Assembly: GCA_023382265.1 (NCBI GenBank) | Contig: JAMCPX010000028.1 | Location: 1 to 58,301, forward strand | Reading direction: 5' to 3' | DNA from: Deltaproteobacteria bacterium | Lineage (GTDB): Bacteria > JAMCPX01 | Length of the DNA: 58,301 nt | Shown: one piece after another, positions 24,936 to 32,871 of the stretch | How the letters are laid out: each line of letters starts with the position of its first letter | Numbering within the stretch: the stretch's first letter is position 1 | Notes under the pieces: model-generated | Told to the model about the DNA's origin: nothing | Database searches by the model: none | What the model saw: the letters and a program-made list of their open reading frames with translations, nothing else | Position numbers and translations under genes: made by a program

Positions 24936-25610
24936 TTAAAAGAACGTATATCCAATACTTCCTTCTATAGATTGCCTATCAAACATATGCGCCTCAAAAT
25001 TGAAAAACAGATATGGGTTAATAAACTGATCCATACCGAACACAGCACCTACATTATACGTTGAATTGTAAGTTATGCCTGGAAATGAAAGATTAACATT
25101 AGAACCATTCAATCCGCAATAGAGGATTGTATTCGCATTTTTTACGGCCCCCAGAATAGCCCCTTCATACTCAAAGTATTGTGCCGTTTGGTTGCTATTA
25201 CCGCTCTGGATATTGTAAACATCGGCAGATATGTTTACCGTGAACCTGCTCCTGTGCGGATCCGGCAAAGAAAGTCTTACCCCGCCGCCAAAAGCACCGC
25301 CCATATAACCTTTAAAAGACGGGTTTGACAACCATAGATCGGAGAACCCTCCATCAGCAAATATACTCAATTCGCTTACAGGGTCATATCTTAATAAAGC
25401 TGTAAATCCTTTTGACGTTATATTCGTATCCGGCAACCTTTGTTTATTTGGAGATACGTTGATCATCTCAAAATTGATACCGAAATCCAATGATAGATCC
25501 CCCGACTTCTGTCCTACGGCTAAAGAGCCTATTGGAACTGCTATCGCTTTACCTGCAAATAATAGCACGATCACACAAGCAAATAAAACTTTTGCATGGT
25601 ATAACTTCAT
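24936..25610 (-). CDS. Outer membrane beta-barrel protein, unknown family
   Basis: The 224-residue protein begins with a clear signal peptide (MKLYHAKVLFACVIVLLFAG, cut after KAIA). The mature part is made of alternating polar and hydrophobic stretches typical of amphipathic strands, such as SIFADGGFSDLWL and FTVNISADVYNI. It ends GSIGYTFF, with the terminal Phe that the Bam complex recognises. I count roughly eight to ten candidate strands, so a small barrel is likely. No substrate or enzymatic motif is visible. The gene stands alone between tal and the kelch relic. Confidence 0.75.
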   Translation of the reverse strand: MKLYHAKVLFACVIVLLFAGKAIAVPIGSLAVGQKSGDLSLDFGINFEMINVSPNKQRLPDTNITSKGFTALLRYDPVSELSIFADGGFSDLWLSNPSFKGYMGGAFGGGVRLSLPDPHRSRFTVNISADVYNIQSGNSNQTAQYFEYEGAILGAVKNANTILYCGLNGSNVNLSFPGITYNSTYNVGAVFGMDQFINPYLFFNFEAHMFDRQSIEGSIGYTFF

Positions 25611-25699
25611 ACTGACACAATATGTAACGAATAAAGCTATGAAGTGTCAAGAGATTGTAGGGGGACATGGTTAAATAAATTTCACAAGGCAGAGCAAAC

Positions 25700-25849
25700 T
25701 TAATACACCTTTGTTGCTTCTATGGTATCAAGCGGTGTGCCATTGGGTGTTGATATGCCACCAAGTGCATATACATATCCATTATAACTTACTGCTGAAA
25801 GCTTGTATCTGTGAAGATTCAATGGGGTAGCTGTCTGCCAGCTAACCAT
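25700..25849 (-). pseudogene. Relic of a kelch-repeat protein, C-terminal end
   Basis: On the minus strand a 49-codon frame ends in TAA (25700-25702) and reads as one kelch blade: NLHRYKLSAVSYNGYVYALGG, then a TPNGTPLDTIEATKVY end. The GG doublet after YVYAL and the hydrophobic strand before it fit the kelch pattern. An in-frame stop lies about 35 bases upstream of the ATG, and no further blades are visible in any frame before the lipoprotein gene at 25902. It is the tail of a former beta-propeller, not a working gene. Confidence 0.6.
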
Positions 25850-25901
25850 CCCCTGTTCATTTAAAATTAGAGCACAAAAGGTATATATTTTTTATTAAAT
25901 T

Positions 25902-26606
25902 TTACTGTATCTTTTTAAGTATCTGTGTAGCGGTGATCAGCCATCTGTTATTATCATTTACAAATGTCCACTGCACTTCTGTTAATTCTGTAATCGTCTC
26001 GGGTATAAGGCTTTTTGTTACTATTGATGTCTTTTGATTCATGATTGCTGTGGCCGTATTACCTGACACATTGATGGATATTTTTGAGAATGAAACATCT
26101 ATTTTCTGATAACGATTAAAGTAATTCTCAAGGGTACTCGCATTTTGAGCTCTATTTCCTGCGAGATCCTCAAGAGCTAAACCTACGTTCTTTTGCGCCA
26201 TTGCCTGTTTCTGTCTATTTATTATGGCTATGATCTCTTTTTTTGCTACATCCGCTGGAGACGGCTGAAGCTTTGAAGAAGGCACATTAACGGTTACTTC
26301 TTCGGGTTGTTTTTTTGCAGGAGTTGAAGATGTTGTTTTGACGTATATCTCTCTGTGTAAAGGTTTTACATGTTTCTTAGGATTTTCAGCTTTTGCTTTA
26401 TTCGTTGCCGGTTCTTTGTTTGATTCAATAGGTCTTGGTACAGGCTGGAGTTGAGACGGTATGGAAGTCTGCGATGGTGCAGTACCTTCCGTTTTTAGTG
26501 TGATGGTGATCTCTTCCTCTTTTTTCTTTTTTGAGCATGCCGTTATAATCAGACCAAAAACGGTAACCGTGGTAACGCTTATGTAGATGAGTTTTTTATA
26601 ATTCAT
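25902..26606 (-). CDS. Lipoprotein with a C-terminal NTF2-like domain
   Basis: From the ATG at 26606 the protein has 234 residues. The signal peptide MNYKKLIYISVTTVTVFG ends in a lipobox (IITAC), so it is lipid-anchored. Residues about 25-120 are low-complexity, rich in Lys, Pro, Ser and Thr. The C-terminal 110 residues, starting KKEIIAIINRQKQAMAQKN and ending TEVQWTFVNDNNRWLITA, look like a small NTF2/DUF4440-type domain by secondary-structure pattern; this is tentative. The start overlaps the end of the adenylate cyclase gene by 11 bases, so it is the last gene of the seven-gene operon. A sensing or scaffold role beside the cyclase is inference. Confidence 0.7.
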   Translation of the reverse strand: MNYKKLIYISVTTVTVFGLIITACSKKKKEEEITITLKTEGTAPSQTSIPSQLQPVPRPIESNKEPATNKAKAENPKKHVKPLHREIYVKTTSSTPAKKQPEEVTVNVPSSKLQPSPADVAKKEIIAIINRQKQAMAQKNVGLALEDLAGNRAQNASTLENYFNRYQKIDVSFSKISINVSGNTATAIMNQKTSIVTKSLIPETITELTEVQWTFVNDNNRWLITATQILKKIQ

Positions 26607-28014
26607 ATGCAATCTCATATATCTGCTGGGCATCTTTTTTACCTTTTACATATACCTTTTCAAGCGGGTTTGCATGCACGTTGTCCTTTATAGCCTGATA
26701 CGTTATTTCACTTACAAGGATCTGTCCACCTTTTGTAAGTCCCTCAATCCTTGAGGCGAGGTTAACAGTATCTCCTATTACAGTATATTCAAGTCTTCTT
26801 TCAGACCCAACGCTTCCTGCCACAACGGGTCCTGTCGCAATACCGCAGCCAACCTGAAGATGCCTTGTTTTGCCGTTTTTTTCCCATTCATCATTTAGCT
26901 TTTTCAAAGCCTTTTGCATGTCGATCGCAGTTTTCACAGCCCTTAACGGGTCATCTGTGTGTGCATAAGGAGTCCCAAAAACTGCCATTATCGCATCTCC
27001 GATATATTTATCCAGTGTACCTTCATATTGAAAAATTACGTCAACCATTGCCGTAAAATATTCTTTAAGTATGCTCACAACCTCTTCCGGTGAAAGTTGT
27101 TCCGACATGGATGTAAACCCTCTTATATCCTGAAATAGAACCGTTGTAATCCTCTTTTCCCCTGTTATGGCAACGCCTTTCTCCTTTATCAATGCCTCTG
27201 CAACGTGTTCCGATACGTATCGTTTAAAGGTTTGTTTTATGTGTTCTCGCTCCCTTAAACCTTCAATCATAAAATTAAAGCTTGATGCAAGCATCTGTAT
27301 CTCATCCCTTGTTTTTACATCTACATATTGATTAAGATCCCCATGCTCTACATTTTTCATGGCATCGACTATCTTATAAATGGGTTTTGTAATATTCAAG
27401 GATAATCCAAATGAAGCCATAATGCCAATAATAATAAATGCAAGTGTGAAAAATAGCGTAACAATTCTTGCACTACTTACAGATGCATCAAATCTATACA
27501 GAGAATATCCGATACTCATTGTTCCTATAAAGCGATTGGCGGGTTTTAATACTACATCTATTGGAAGTAAATGCCCGAGTTGATCAAGCACATTATCTGC
27601 AGAGGATTCGGGTGCCTTTGTTATCTTATCTTTTATTGCATCCTGGATCTCTCCGGCGAGTATATTACTTTGAGTTCCTGTTATTCTTGTGAGTAAAGGG
27701 AGATTGATCTCCGTATCAATTATATTACCTTTCTCATCAGCAATAACAACATAGAGTATGTTGTTATCAAGCTGCGGTGCGAATTTTAAAAACTGTTTCG
27801 CAAATGCCCATGGATCTGTACCATTCCCTCCAAGCAGTGCAAGGGCGCCCGTAATCTGAGCCATGCTTATAGCTTTTGACCTTATTTCGGTGCGCATGGT
27901 TGACTCCTGCCGTATTACGGATGTGTATGCAACTATGATCATGATGATCAAAATAAGCATTGCAACGAGCAACCCAAGTTTGAGTTTTAGACTGAAAAAA
28001 CCTGTACTACTCAT
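26596..28014 (-). CDS. Membrane adenylate cyclase (class III) with HAMP domain
   Basis: The 472-residue protein has TM1 (about 11-31), a periplasmic sensor region (about 32-182), TM2 (183-204), a HAMP linker (205-257) and a class III cyclase domain (about 285-460). Metal-binding Asp296 (FQDIRGFTS) and Asp340 (DKYIGDAIMAVFG) are present, as is YTVIGDTVNLASRIEG, the usual transition-state and base-selecting segment. Lys in LDKYIGD and the Asp of VIGD point to ATP as substrate, hence cAMP. The ATG overlaps the stop of the upstream beta-barrel gene (ATGA), so it belongs to the envelope operon. The periplasmic sensor fold is unrecognised. Confidence 0.9.
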   Translation of the reverse strand: MSSTGFFSLKLKLGLLVAMLILIIMIIVAYTSVIRQESTMRTEIRSKAISMAQITGALALLGGNGTDPWAFAKQFLKFAPQLDNNILYVVIADEKGNIIDTEINLPLLTRITGTQSNILAGEIQDAIKDKITKAPESSADNVLDQLGHLLPIDVVLKPANRFIGTMSIGYSLYRFDASVSSARIVTLFFTLAFIIIGIMASFGLSLNITKPIYKIVDAMKNVEHGDLNQYVDVKTRDEIQMLASSFNFMIEGLREREHIKQTFKRYVSEHVAEALIKEKGVAITGEKRITTVLFQDIRGFTSMSEQLSPEEVVSILKEYFTAMVDVIFQYEGTLDKYIGDAIMAVFGTPYAHTDDPLRAVKTAIDMQKALKKLNDEWEKNGKTRHLQVGCGIATGPVVAGSVGSERRLEYTVIGDTVNLASRIEGLTKGGQILVSEITYQAIKDNVHANPLEKVYVKGKKDAQQIYEIAYEL

Positions 28015-28901
28015 AACATAAGGTAGTCAAGACCCATTACATAGATATAATGATAGCCAAGAATAAATGAATCATAAGGAGCATATTTCATAGAAGCTGT
28101 AAAAAATAATTTTGGAGTTATGCTGACCCGTATGCCTGGGACAAGATCAAGTTTCCACTGCAGTATTGTTGTATTGTTTGCTAAATTTTCAACGTTGCCT
28201 CCATACATCCAGTTAAGTTCAAAAAATCCTGAAAAAGATAATCCAAGCGGTACGCTAAAAGCTGTGTTTGCAACGATTATATTGTTTTGCTTGGTATTTG
28301 TTGAAGGCTGCCTGCCGGTGTATCTATATCCGGCATTTGAATCCCACTGAACAATCCCAAGCTCTTTTGTGTATGCAAGATCAACCTCAAGATCGGTACC
28401 TTCGCTTCCCACCTGTTCAAACCCTGTTGGTAAATATACGGTACCGTATACCGCAAGCATTGGCGCTTTTAGAAATTGATACATAAGCCTTATAGCGGGA
28501 TTGCTTAAGCCGCCACCTGTGTTTGAAATATAGAATGCATTTGTAGTTAGATTCGTCTGTCCCCAGTCAAAAGACACATAAGGGATGCTCATAGAAAGAT
28601 TCATATCCGATGTGATATTATAACTTGCATTCAATATCTTATATATAAGCCTTTCTCTTGGATTTCCACTAAACTCATCCCATATATCTTTCCCGAGATA
28701 ACGATCGACCTGAACATAATACACATAAAACCCCGTATCCATCATCCCCCCCTGGCCGGTTTTTGCCGTTAATGTGAACAAGGGGAATGTTGTCTGACTT
28801 TTACCCTGTATTGATGCAATACCTCCTATTGCGCCAAGCTGGGCATAAGCATTGGTTTCGACAGCCATTAATAATATTATTAAGTATAGAAACCTTTTCA
28901 T
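28011..28901 (-). CDS. Outer membrane beta-barrel, MetA-like porin/transporter
   Basis: The 296-residue protein has a signal peptide (cut near NAYA, residue 20) and a mature part full of amphipathic strands: TGFYVYYVQVDRYL, LNASYNITSDMNLSMSIPYVSFDWG, LAVYGTVYLPTGFEQVG. The pattern of a folded strand pair with LPTG and a strand on PGIRVSITPKLFFTASMKYAPYD resembles the MetA-pathway type outer membrane proteins (PF13557-like), proposed to pass hydrophobic compounds. It ends GLDYLML, without a terminal aromatic. It is 12 bases after the hydrolase gene and overlaps the cyclase by 4 bases. Confidence 0.7.
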   Translation of the reverse strand: MKRFLYLIILLMAVETNAYAQLGAIGGIASIQGKSQTTFPLFTLTAKTGQGGMMDTGFYVYYVQVDRYLGKDIWDEFSGNPRERLIYKILNASYNITSDMNLSMSIPYVSFDWGQTNLTTNAFYISNTGGGLSNPAIRLMYQFLKAPMLAVYGTVYLPTGFEQVGSEGTDLEVDLAYTKELGIVQWDSNAGYRYTGRQPSTNTKQNNIIVANTAFSVPLGLSFSGFFELNWMYGGNVENLANNTTILQWKLDLVPGIRVSITPKLFFTASMKYAPYDSFILGYHYIYVMGLDYLML

Positions 28902-28913
28902 CCACTCACATTT

Positions 28914-30569
28914 TTATTTGAGGTTTGGTACCGGCATTGTTGTACTCACATGGGATTCAATCCAGTTATACATAATGGAATCAAGCTTTGAAACGTTCGG
29001 ATCTGATAAAAGCATATCAAGGTGCGTATGCATCGGCATGATATGTATGTCGAAACCGCATGAAGTTCTCAGTTGATTATTACAGTTCCTTGCCGATGGT
29101 AGCATATCCCTGTATTTATAAAAAACCGTCTCCGATTGCTCAAGACCGCTGCCTCCGCCAAGTGCAAGAACGGGTGCATCCATCTGCGGAGTATGGATTA
29201 CATACATACCCTGCTGCCACCTCCAATCCGACGTTCCTCTGACACCGTAATCATCGCCTATTGATAAAACATCAAGTGCTAGTCTCAACGGAAAATACCA
29301 CTCAAAAAAGCTTGTATAGGTATTTGAAAGTGCTGCTGCGAGGTCATTTATGTATGTTATGTGTCCTGCGCTGTTCCATGTATAAATCATTGTGCCTTGA
29401 TCCGTCGGCTGTGAAATGGTTACACCGGGAAACAATGTATTTGTCGCCGTTTTAAGCGGTCCATTCGCGCTACCCAATGTTCCGATAAGGATACTGATAG
29501 GGTTAAAGTGCCTGTCTATTGTAAACCCGAGCATTGCCTGATTTGTAGCTTTGAATTGGGTATTGCCGTATAACAATGCTGCAATAAGCGAGAAAACCGG
29601 GTCTTTGAGCAGGGTTGTCTGCACATCTGGTTCAAAGTAGTCATACAAGCCTTCTATCTCAAAAAATACCAGCAGTTTGTTTACCATACTGCCAAGGGAA
29701 GGACTGATGTAATTAAACAGGCTTGCAGCTAATACATTATCAGGGGTTGAGCGTATCTGATACAAACCGGGTATGGGAATTGTAAAACCTGAAAGCTCTA
29801 TCGAGTTGCCTGTTTGTGTGGATATGTAATCAGAAGACGTCATTGTTTGGAATAATCCGGAACCACCGCCGTCAATCAGTATAAGCCCTGCTATTTGATT
29901 GTAACCCGCATCGGATGTTGTGGAAGGGTTTCCATCAAAGTCATAAGCAGCATAATCCTCCGAGAGCCATGCACCGAGTGAATGCCCTCCAACGAATACA
30001 TTTGTTTTGCGGTACTGGGGCGGGATCAAAGATACAATGGTATTGAGATCCCTCAGGGTCATATCGAGTCCCCATTCAGACATGTATGTAATAGTTGATG
30101 GTGTAACAAAACCGGCAAAGGTCTTTCCATTAACAGATGCGTTATTGAAATAATAATTATAGGCAATAGCCGGATCGTGATTATTCCATGCCGATATTAA
30201 ACCTGTCCTATCATCAAGCAATACAGATCGCCTGTCAATTGTCCAGACTTCAATATTACCGTGGCTCATTGCTACGAGGGACTTTGCCATTTTATCAAAG
30301 CCGCCTGCTCCCATAAAGATCCCCGGCATTAGTATAAGCACTGCCTTGATATCTTTTGGTTCCTGACTGTAATAATATCTTGTAAACACTGAATAATTAT
30401 ATTCCAATGGTGTGGGTGCGTTTGTTATGGGATTGGGAGGTACTGTATAATTTGTGGGTATTGTATAGGCGGTCATTAGAACAGGTGACGTTGAGGAGCT
30501 ATTTGAATTTGAGCATGATATTATAAACAAACCCAGCAGTAGTGTTGAAATGAATATTTTTTTCAACAT
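28914..30569 (-). CDS. Lipoprotein alpha/beta hydrolase
   Basis: From the ATG at 30569 the protein has 551 residues, with a lipoprotein signal MLKKIFISTLLLGLFIISC (Cys19). The nucleophile elbow is GGHSLGAW (Ser197). An oxyanion-type segment ILMPGIFMGAGGFDKMA precedes it, and a C-terminal His in THLDMLL is the probable catalytic His. It should be an esterase or lipase-like enzyme in the periplasm or on the outer membrane. The insert between Ser and His (about 270 residues) is long. I preferred MLKK over two upstream starts because only it begins with a normal n-region; the ATG follows the GH1 stop by one base. Substrate unknown. Confidence 0.8.
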   Translation of the reverse strand: MLKKIFISTLLLGLFIISCSNSNSSSTSPVLMTAYTIPTNYTVPPNPITNAPTPLEYNYSVFTRYYYSQEPKDIKAVLILMPGIFMGAGGFDKMAKSLVAMSHGNIEVWTIDRRSVLLDDRTGLISAWNNHDPAIAYNYYFNNASVNGKTFAGFVTPSTITYMSEWGLDMTLRDLNTIVSLIPPQYRKTNVFVGGHSLGAWLSEDYAAYDFDGNPSTTSDAGYNQIAGLILIDGGGSGLFQTMTSSDYISTQTGNSIELSGFTIPIPGLYQIRSTPDNVLAASLFNYISPSLGSMVNKLLVFFEIEGLYDYFEPDVQTTLLKDPVFSLIAALLYGNTQFKATNQAMLGFTIDRHFNPISILIGTLGSANGPLKTATNTLFPGVTISQPTDQGTMIYTWNSAGHITYINDLAAALSNTYTSFFEWYFPLRLALDVLSIGDDYGVRGTSDWRWQQGMYVIHTPQMDAPVLALGGGSGLEQSETVFYKYRDMLPSARNCNNQLRTSCGFDIHIMPMHTHLDMLLSDPNVSKLDSIMYNWIESHVSTTMPVPNLK

Positions 30570-30570
30570 A

Positions 30571-32157
30571 TCAGTGTCCATATTGATCAATAATTGAAGG
30601 GCTTATACTGTTACCTGCGGCTATCGCAGAATAAACATCAACCGCGGGCTGGACAGCTGTTCTTGTAAAATCCGTCCCTGTAGTCGGGCTCCAACCACCG
30701 CACGCCGGTACAGTGCATCTTGTAAAATCATCAACAGTAAACAAACCAAAATTTTGGGCATAGCCGGATGTCCATTCATAATCATAGTCCATTGTCCAGT
30801 ACATATAACCAAGTATATCTGACCCATGGTTTATGGCGTTCTTCACAGCCATAATGTTCTGCACAATGTATGCTGTTTTTGCGATAGGATCTCCTGAACC
30901 CGAGCCGTTTTCTGTTATCAGCATGGGCAGGTGATAGAGGTTTGTATATTCTACAAGCATATTAGTAAACCCTTGTGTCTCGGATGGATTAAGGAGCACT
31001 CTTGTTCCGTTTGACTCGGTTGTATACGGGCAACCCATTGATGTGAGCACCCCGGGTAAATAAGCATTAAGTGTCTGATCGCAGGGGATAGCATTTATAG
31101 GCGCGAGTATGCCTGGGGCAGGTATTACATAATCATTTGCATAGTAATTTACACCGATAAAATCTATGGTATTCGCCCAGTCAGTATGCGTTTCTGTGAA
31201 TGTTGTGCCTGTTAAGCCTTTATCAAAAACACCTTTCGTAACGGCATTGAGATAGGTTAGATTATAAGCATGATCAAAGGCATTTGCAGCCTCAGTAGAA
31301 CCGGCCACGTTTGGTGCCGGTGTTGTAAAGATAGAATTCTTTGCAATACTTACCATTGCATTTGGTTCTGCTGCATGGATTGCCTTGTATGCGAGTACAT
31401 GCCCGAGAATCATGTTTCTTGCAACATCAACCGCACTTGTGGAAAATGGCATTGTTGTTGTAGTTAGATTTAAATTTATTGGAAATCCAGGAGGATATTC
31501 ATCAAGAACATAACCAACAAGCACATCAACCATAGGCTCATTCTCTGTAAGCAAGTATGTTACTGTTGTTGAAAACTGCTGTGCCATAAAGCCGGCATAG
31601 TTTTCAAATGCATAAGCAGTAAGTGTATTGGTCCAGCCTGCAAGGCTTGTTGTACTCCGGGTATAGTTGTTGGCCGCAAGGTCTTGCGGATCATCCACCC
31701 ATATTGGTAACGTATAATGTGTCAGTGTAACAACGGGTGTAAGCCCATGGGCCTCTAAAGAGTTTATTACCTCCTGATAGTGACGGACCTCTGCCATATC
31801 AACATCACCTTTATTTAAAGGCATTCCTATAACTGAAGGTGCATGTGGCTCAATCCTTGACCACTCGAAGGTAAGCCTGAATGCGTTCATGTGCATTGCC
31901 TGCGCATTGGTAAAATCCTGTGCGTAAAGGTTATAAAAATTATCAGCAAGCCCAACAGGCGGTGTTTTGCCCATCTGCTCCCATACATACCAGTCATTGT
32001 TTGTAATCCCGCCCTCGCTCTGCTCCGCCGCCGTTGACACGCCCCATAAAAATCCCTTTGGAAAAGTTTTCGTGTTGCTGCTGCTCGAGCAGGATATCAG
32101 GGAAATGCCAAAAATAGACAGGAGCAAAGCTGCAATAACAAATGAATACTTTTTCAT
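30571..32157 (-). CDS. Lipoprotein GH1-family beta-glycosidase
   Basis: The 528-residue protein has a lipoprotein signal (lipobox LISC, Cys23) and then a GH1 TIM barrel. The GH1 N-terminal signature FPKGFLWGVSTAAEQSEGG is at 32-50. The acid/base is Glu207 in TENEP and the nucleophile is Glu416 in LITENGSG; the C-terminal MYWTMDYDYEW is the usual +1/-1 subsite segment. GH1 enzymes cut beta-glucosides, galactosides or related sugars and are mostly cytosolic, so export as a lipoprotein is unusual. AAGGA lies 7 bases before the ATG. It follows the START-like gene by 9 bases and is followed immediately by the lipoprotein hydrolase. Confidence 0.88.
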   Translation of the reverse strand: MKKYSFVIAALLLSIFGISLISCSSSSNTKTFPKGFLWGVSTAAEQSEGGITNNDWYVWEQMGKTPPVGLADNFYNLYAQDFTNAQAMHMNAFRLTFEWSRIEPHAPSVIGMPLNKGDVDMAEVRHYQEVINSLEAHGLTPVVTLTHYTLPIWVDDPQDLAANNYTRSTTSLAGWTNTLTAYAFENYAGFMAQQFSTTVTYLLTENEPMVDVLVGYVLDEYPPGFPINLNLTTTTMPFSTSAVDVARNMILGHVLAYKAIHAAEPNAMVSIAKNSIFTTPAPNVAGSTEAANAFDHAYNLTYLNAVTKGVFDKGLTGTTFTETHTDWANTIDFIGVNYYANDYVIPAPGILAPINAIPCDQTLNAYLPGVLTSMGCPYTTESNGTRVLLNPSETQGFTNMLVEYTNLYHLPMLITENGSGSGDPIAKTAYIVQNIMAVKNAINHGSDILGYMYWTMDYDYEWTSGYAQNFGLFTVDDFTRCTVPACGGWSPTTGTDFTRTAVQPAVDVYSAIAAGNSISPSIIDQYGH

Positions 32158-32166
32158 ATAGTTTCC

Positions 32167-32871
32167 TTATTTTTTACTGAACTCTTCTTTTACTCTTTTT
32201 CTAACAGCTTCAATAACACCGGGCAATGTTACATTTGTGCCGAGGTTTATCAAAAAGTCCGGGACACTCCCTCCCGGATCTGTAAATAGTGTATATGTTA
32301 CAAGAGTTCTTCTTTTATCGAGAGGAACAAGTTCCCATGATCCGTTATTGGTTTTTACATTGCCCATGACCATTATCCAGTGCTGAAACCACCTGCTGCT
32401 GGTTACAAAATCTTCAAGTTTAATAATATACCATCTATTGACAAGCGGCCAGGGCATGTTTAATAAACTAAAAAAGTATCCTGTTGTACCGGTCATTTTT
32501 TCTGCACGGTGTTGTCTTAGATATTTTATAAGAGCCTTCGGATCCGGTGTATTGTGATCAAACTTTAAGGCTACTGCCCCTGGAATAGCAGAGGGATGTA
32601 CAAGTATGCTTTTTATGGTCCTCGGCATAAATGCTTTAAAATCATTGTTCTGGTGTAAAACAGCCCAGATATCTTCAGGTGAAGCATTAACAATACCGAT
32701 GGCTACGCCCTTCTTGACTTCTGTGCCTTTTACGGGTTCAAGCCATTTTACAACCTCTCCCTTCTTTAGCATTTTCCATTGGGCAGGACTTATATCAACG
32801 GCATAAGCATTGATCGTAAAAATAATTATTAAAAAAACAGAAAGGATTATCTTAAACATTCTAAAAAGCAT
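32167..32871 (-). CDS. Exported START/SRPBCC-like lipid-binding protein
   Basis: The 234-residue protein has a signal peptide (to about residue 24, AYA) and a mature SRPBCC-type domain. The pattern is typical: an early strand VKKGVAIGIVNASPEDIWAVLHQNNDFKAFMP, a basic middle region, a PWPLVNRWYIIKLEDF strand, then WELVPLDKRRTLVTYTLFTDPGG and a long C-terminal helix. SRPBCC folds bind hydrophobic ligands such as lipids or polyketides in a deep cavity. The ATG at 32871 has GGAGG six bases upstream and overlaps the upstream gene by 11 bases. It probably carries a hydrophobic molecule in the periplasm; the ligand is unknown. Confidence 0.75.
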   Translation of the reverse strand: MLFRMFKIILSVFLIIIFTINAYAVDISPAQWKMLKKGEVVKWLEPVKGTEVKKGVAIGIVNASPEDIWAVLHQNNDFKAFMPRTIKSILVHPSAIPGAVALKFDHNTPDPKALIKYLRQHRAEKMTGTTGYFFSLLNMPWPLVNRWYIIKLEDFVTSSRWFQHWIMVMGNVKTNNGSWELVPLDKRRTLVTYTLFTDPGGSVPDFLINLGTNVTLPGVIEAVRKRVKEEFSKK

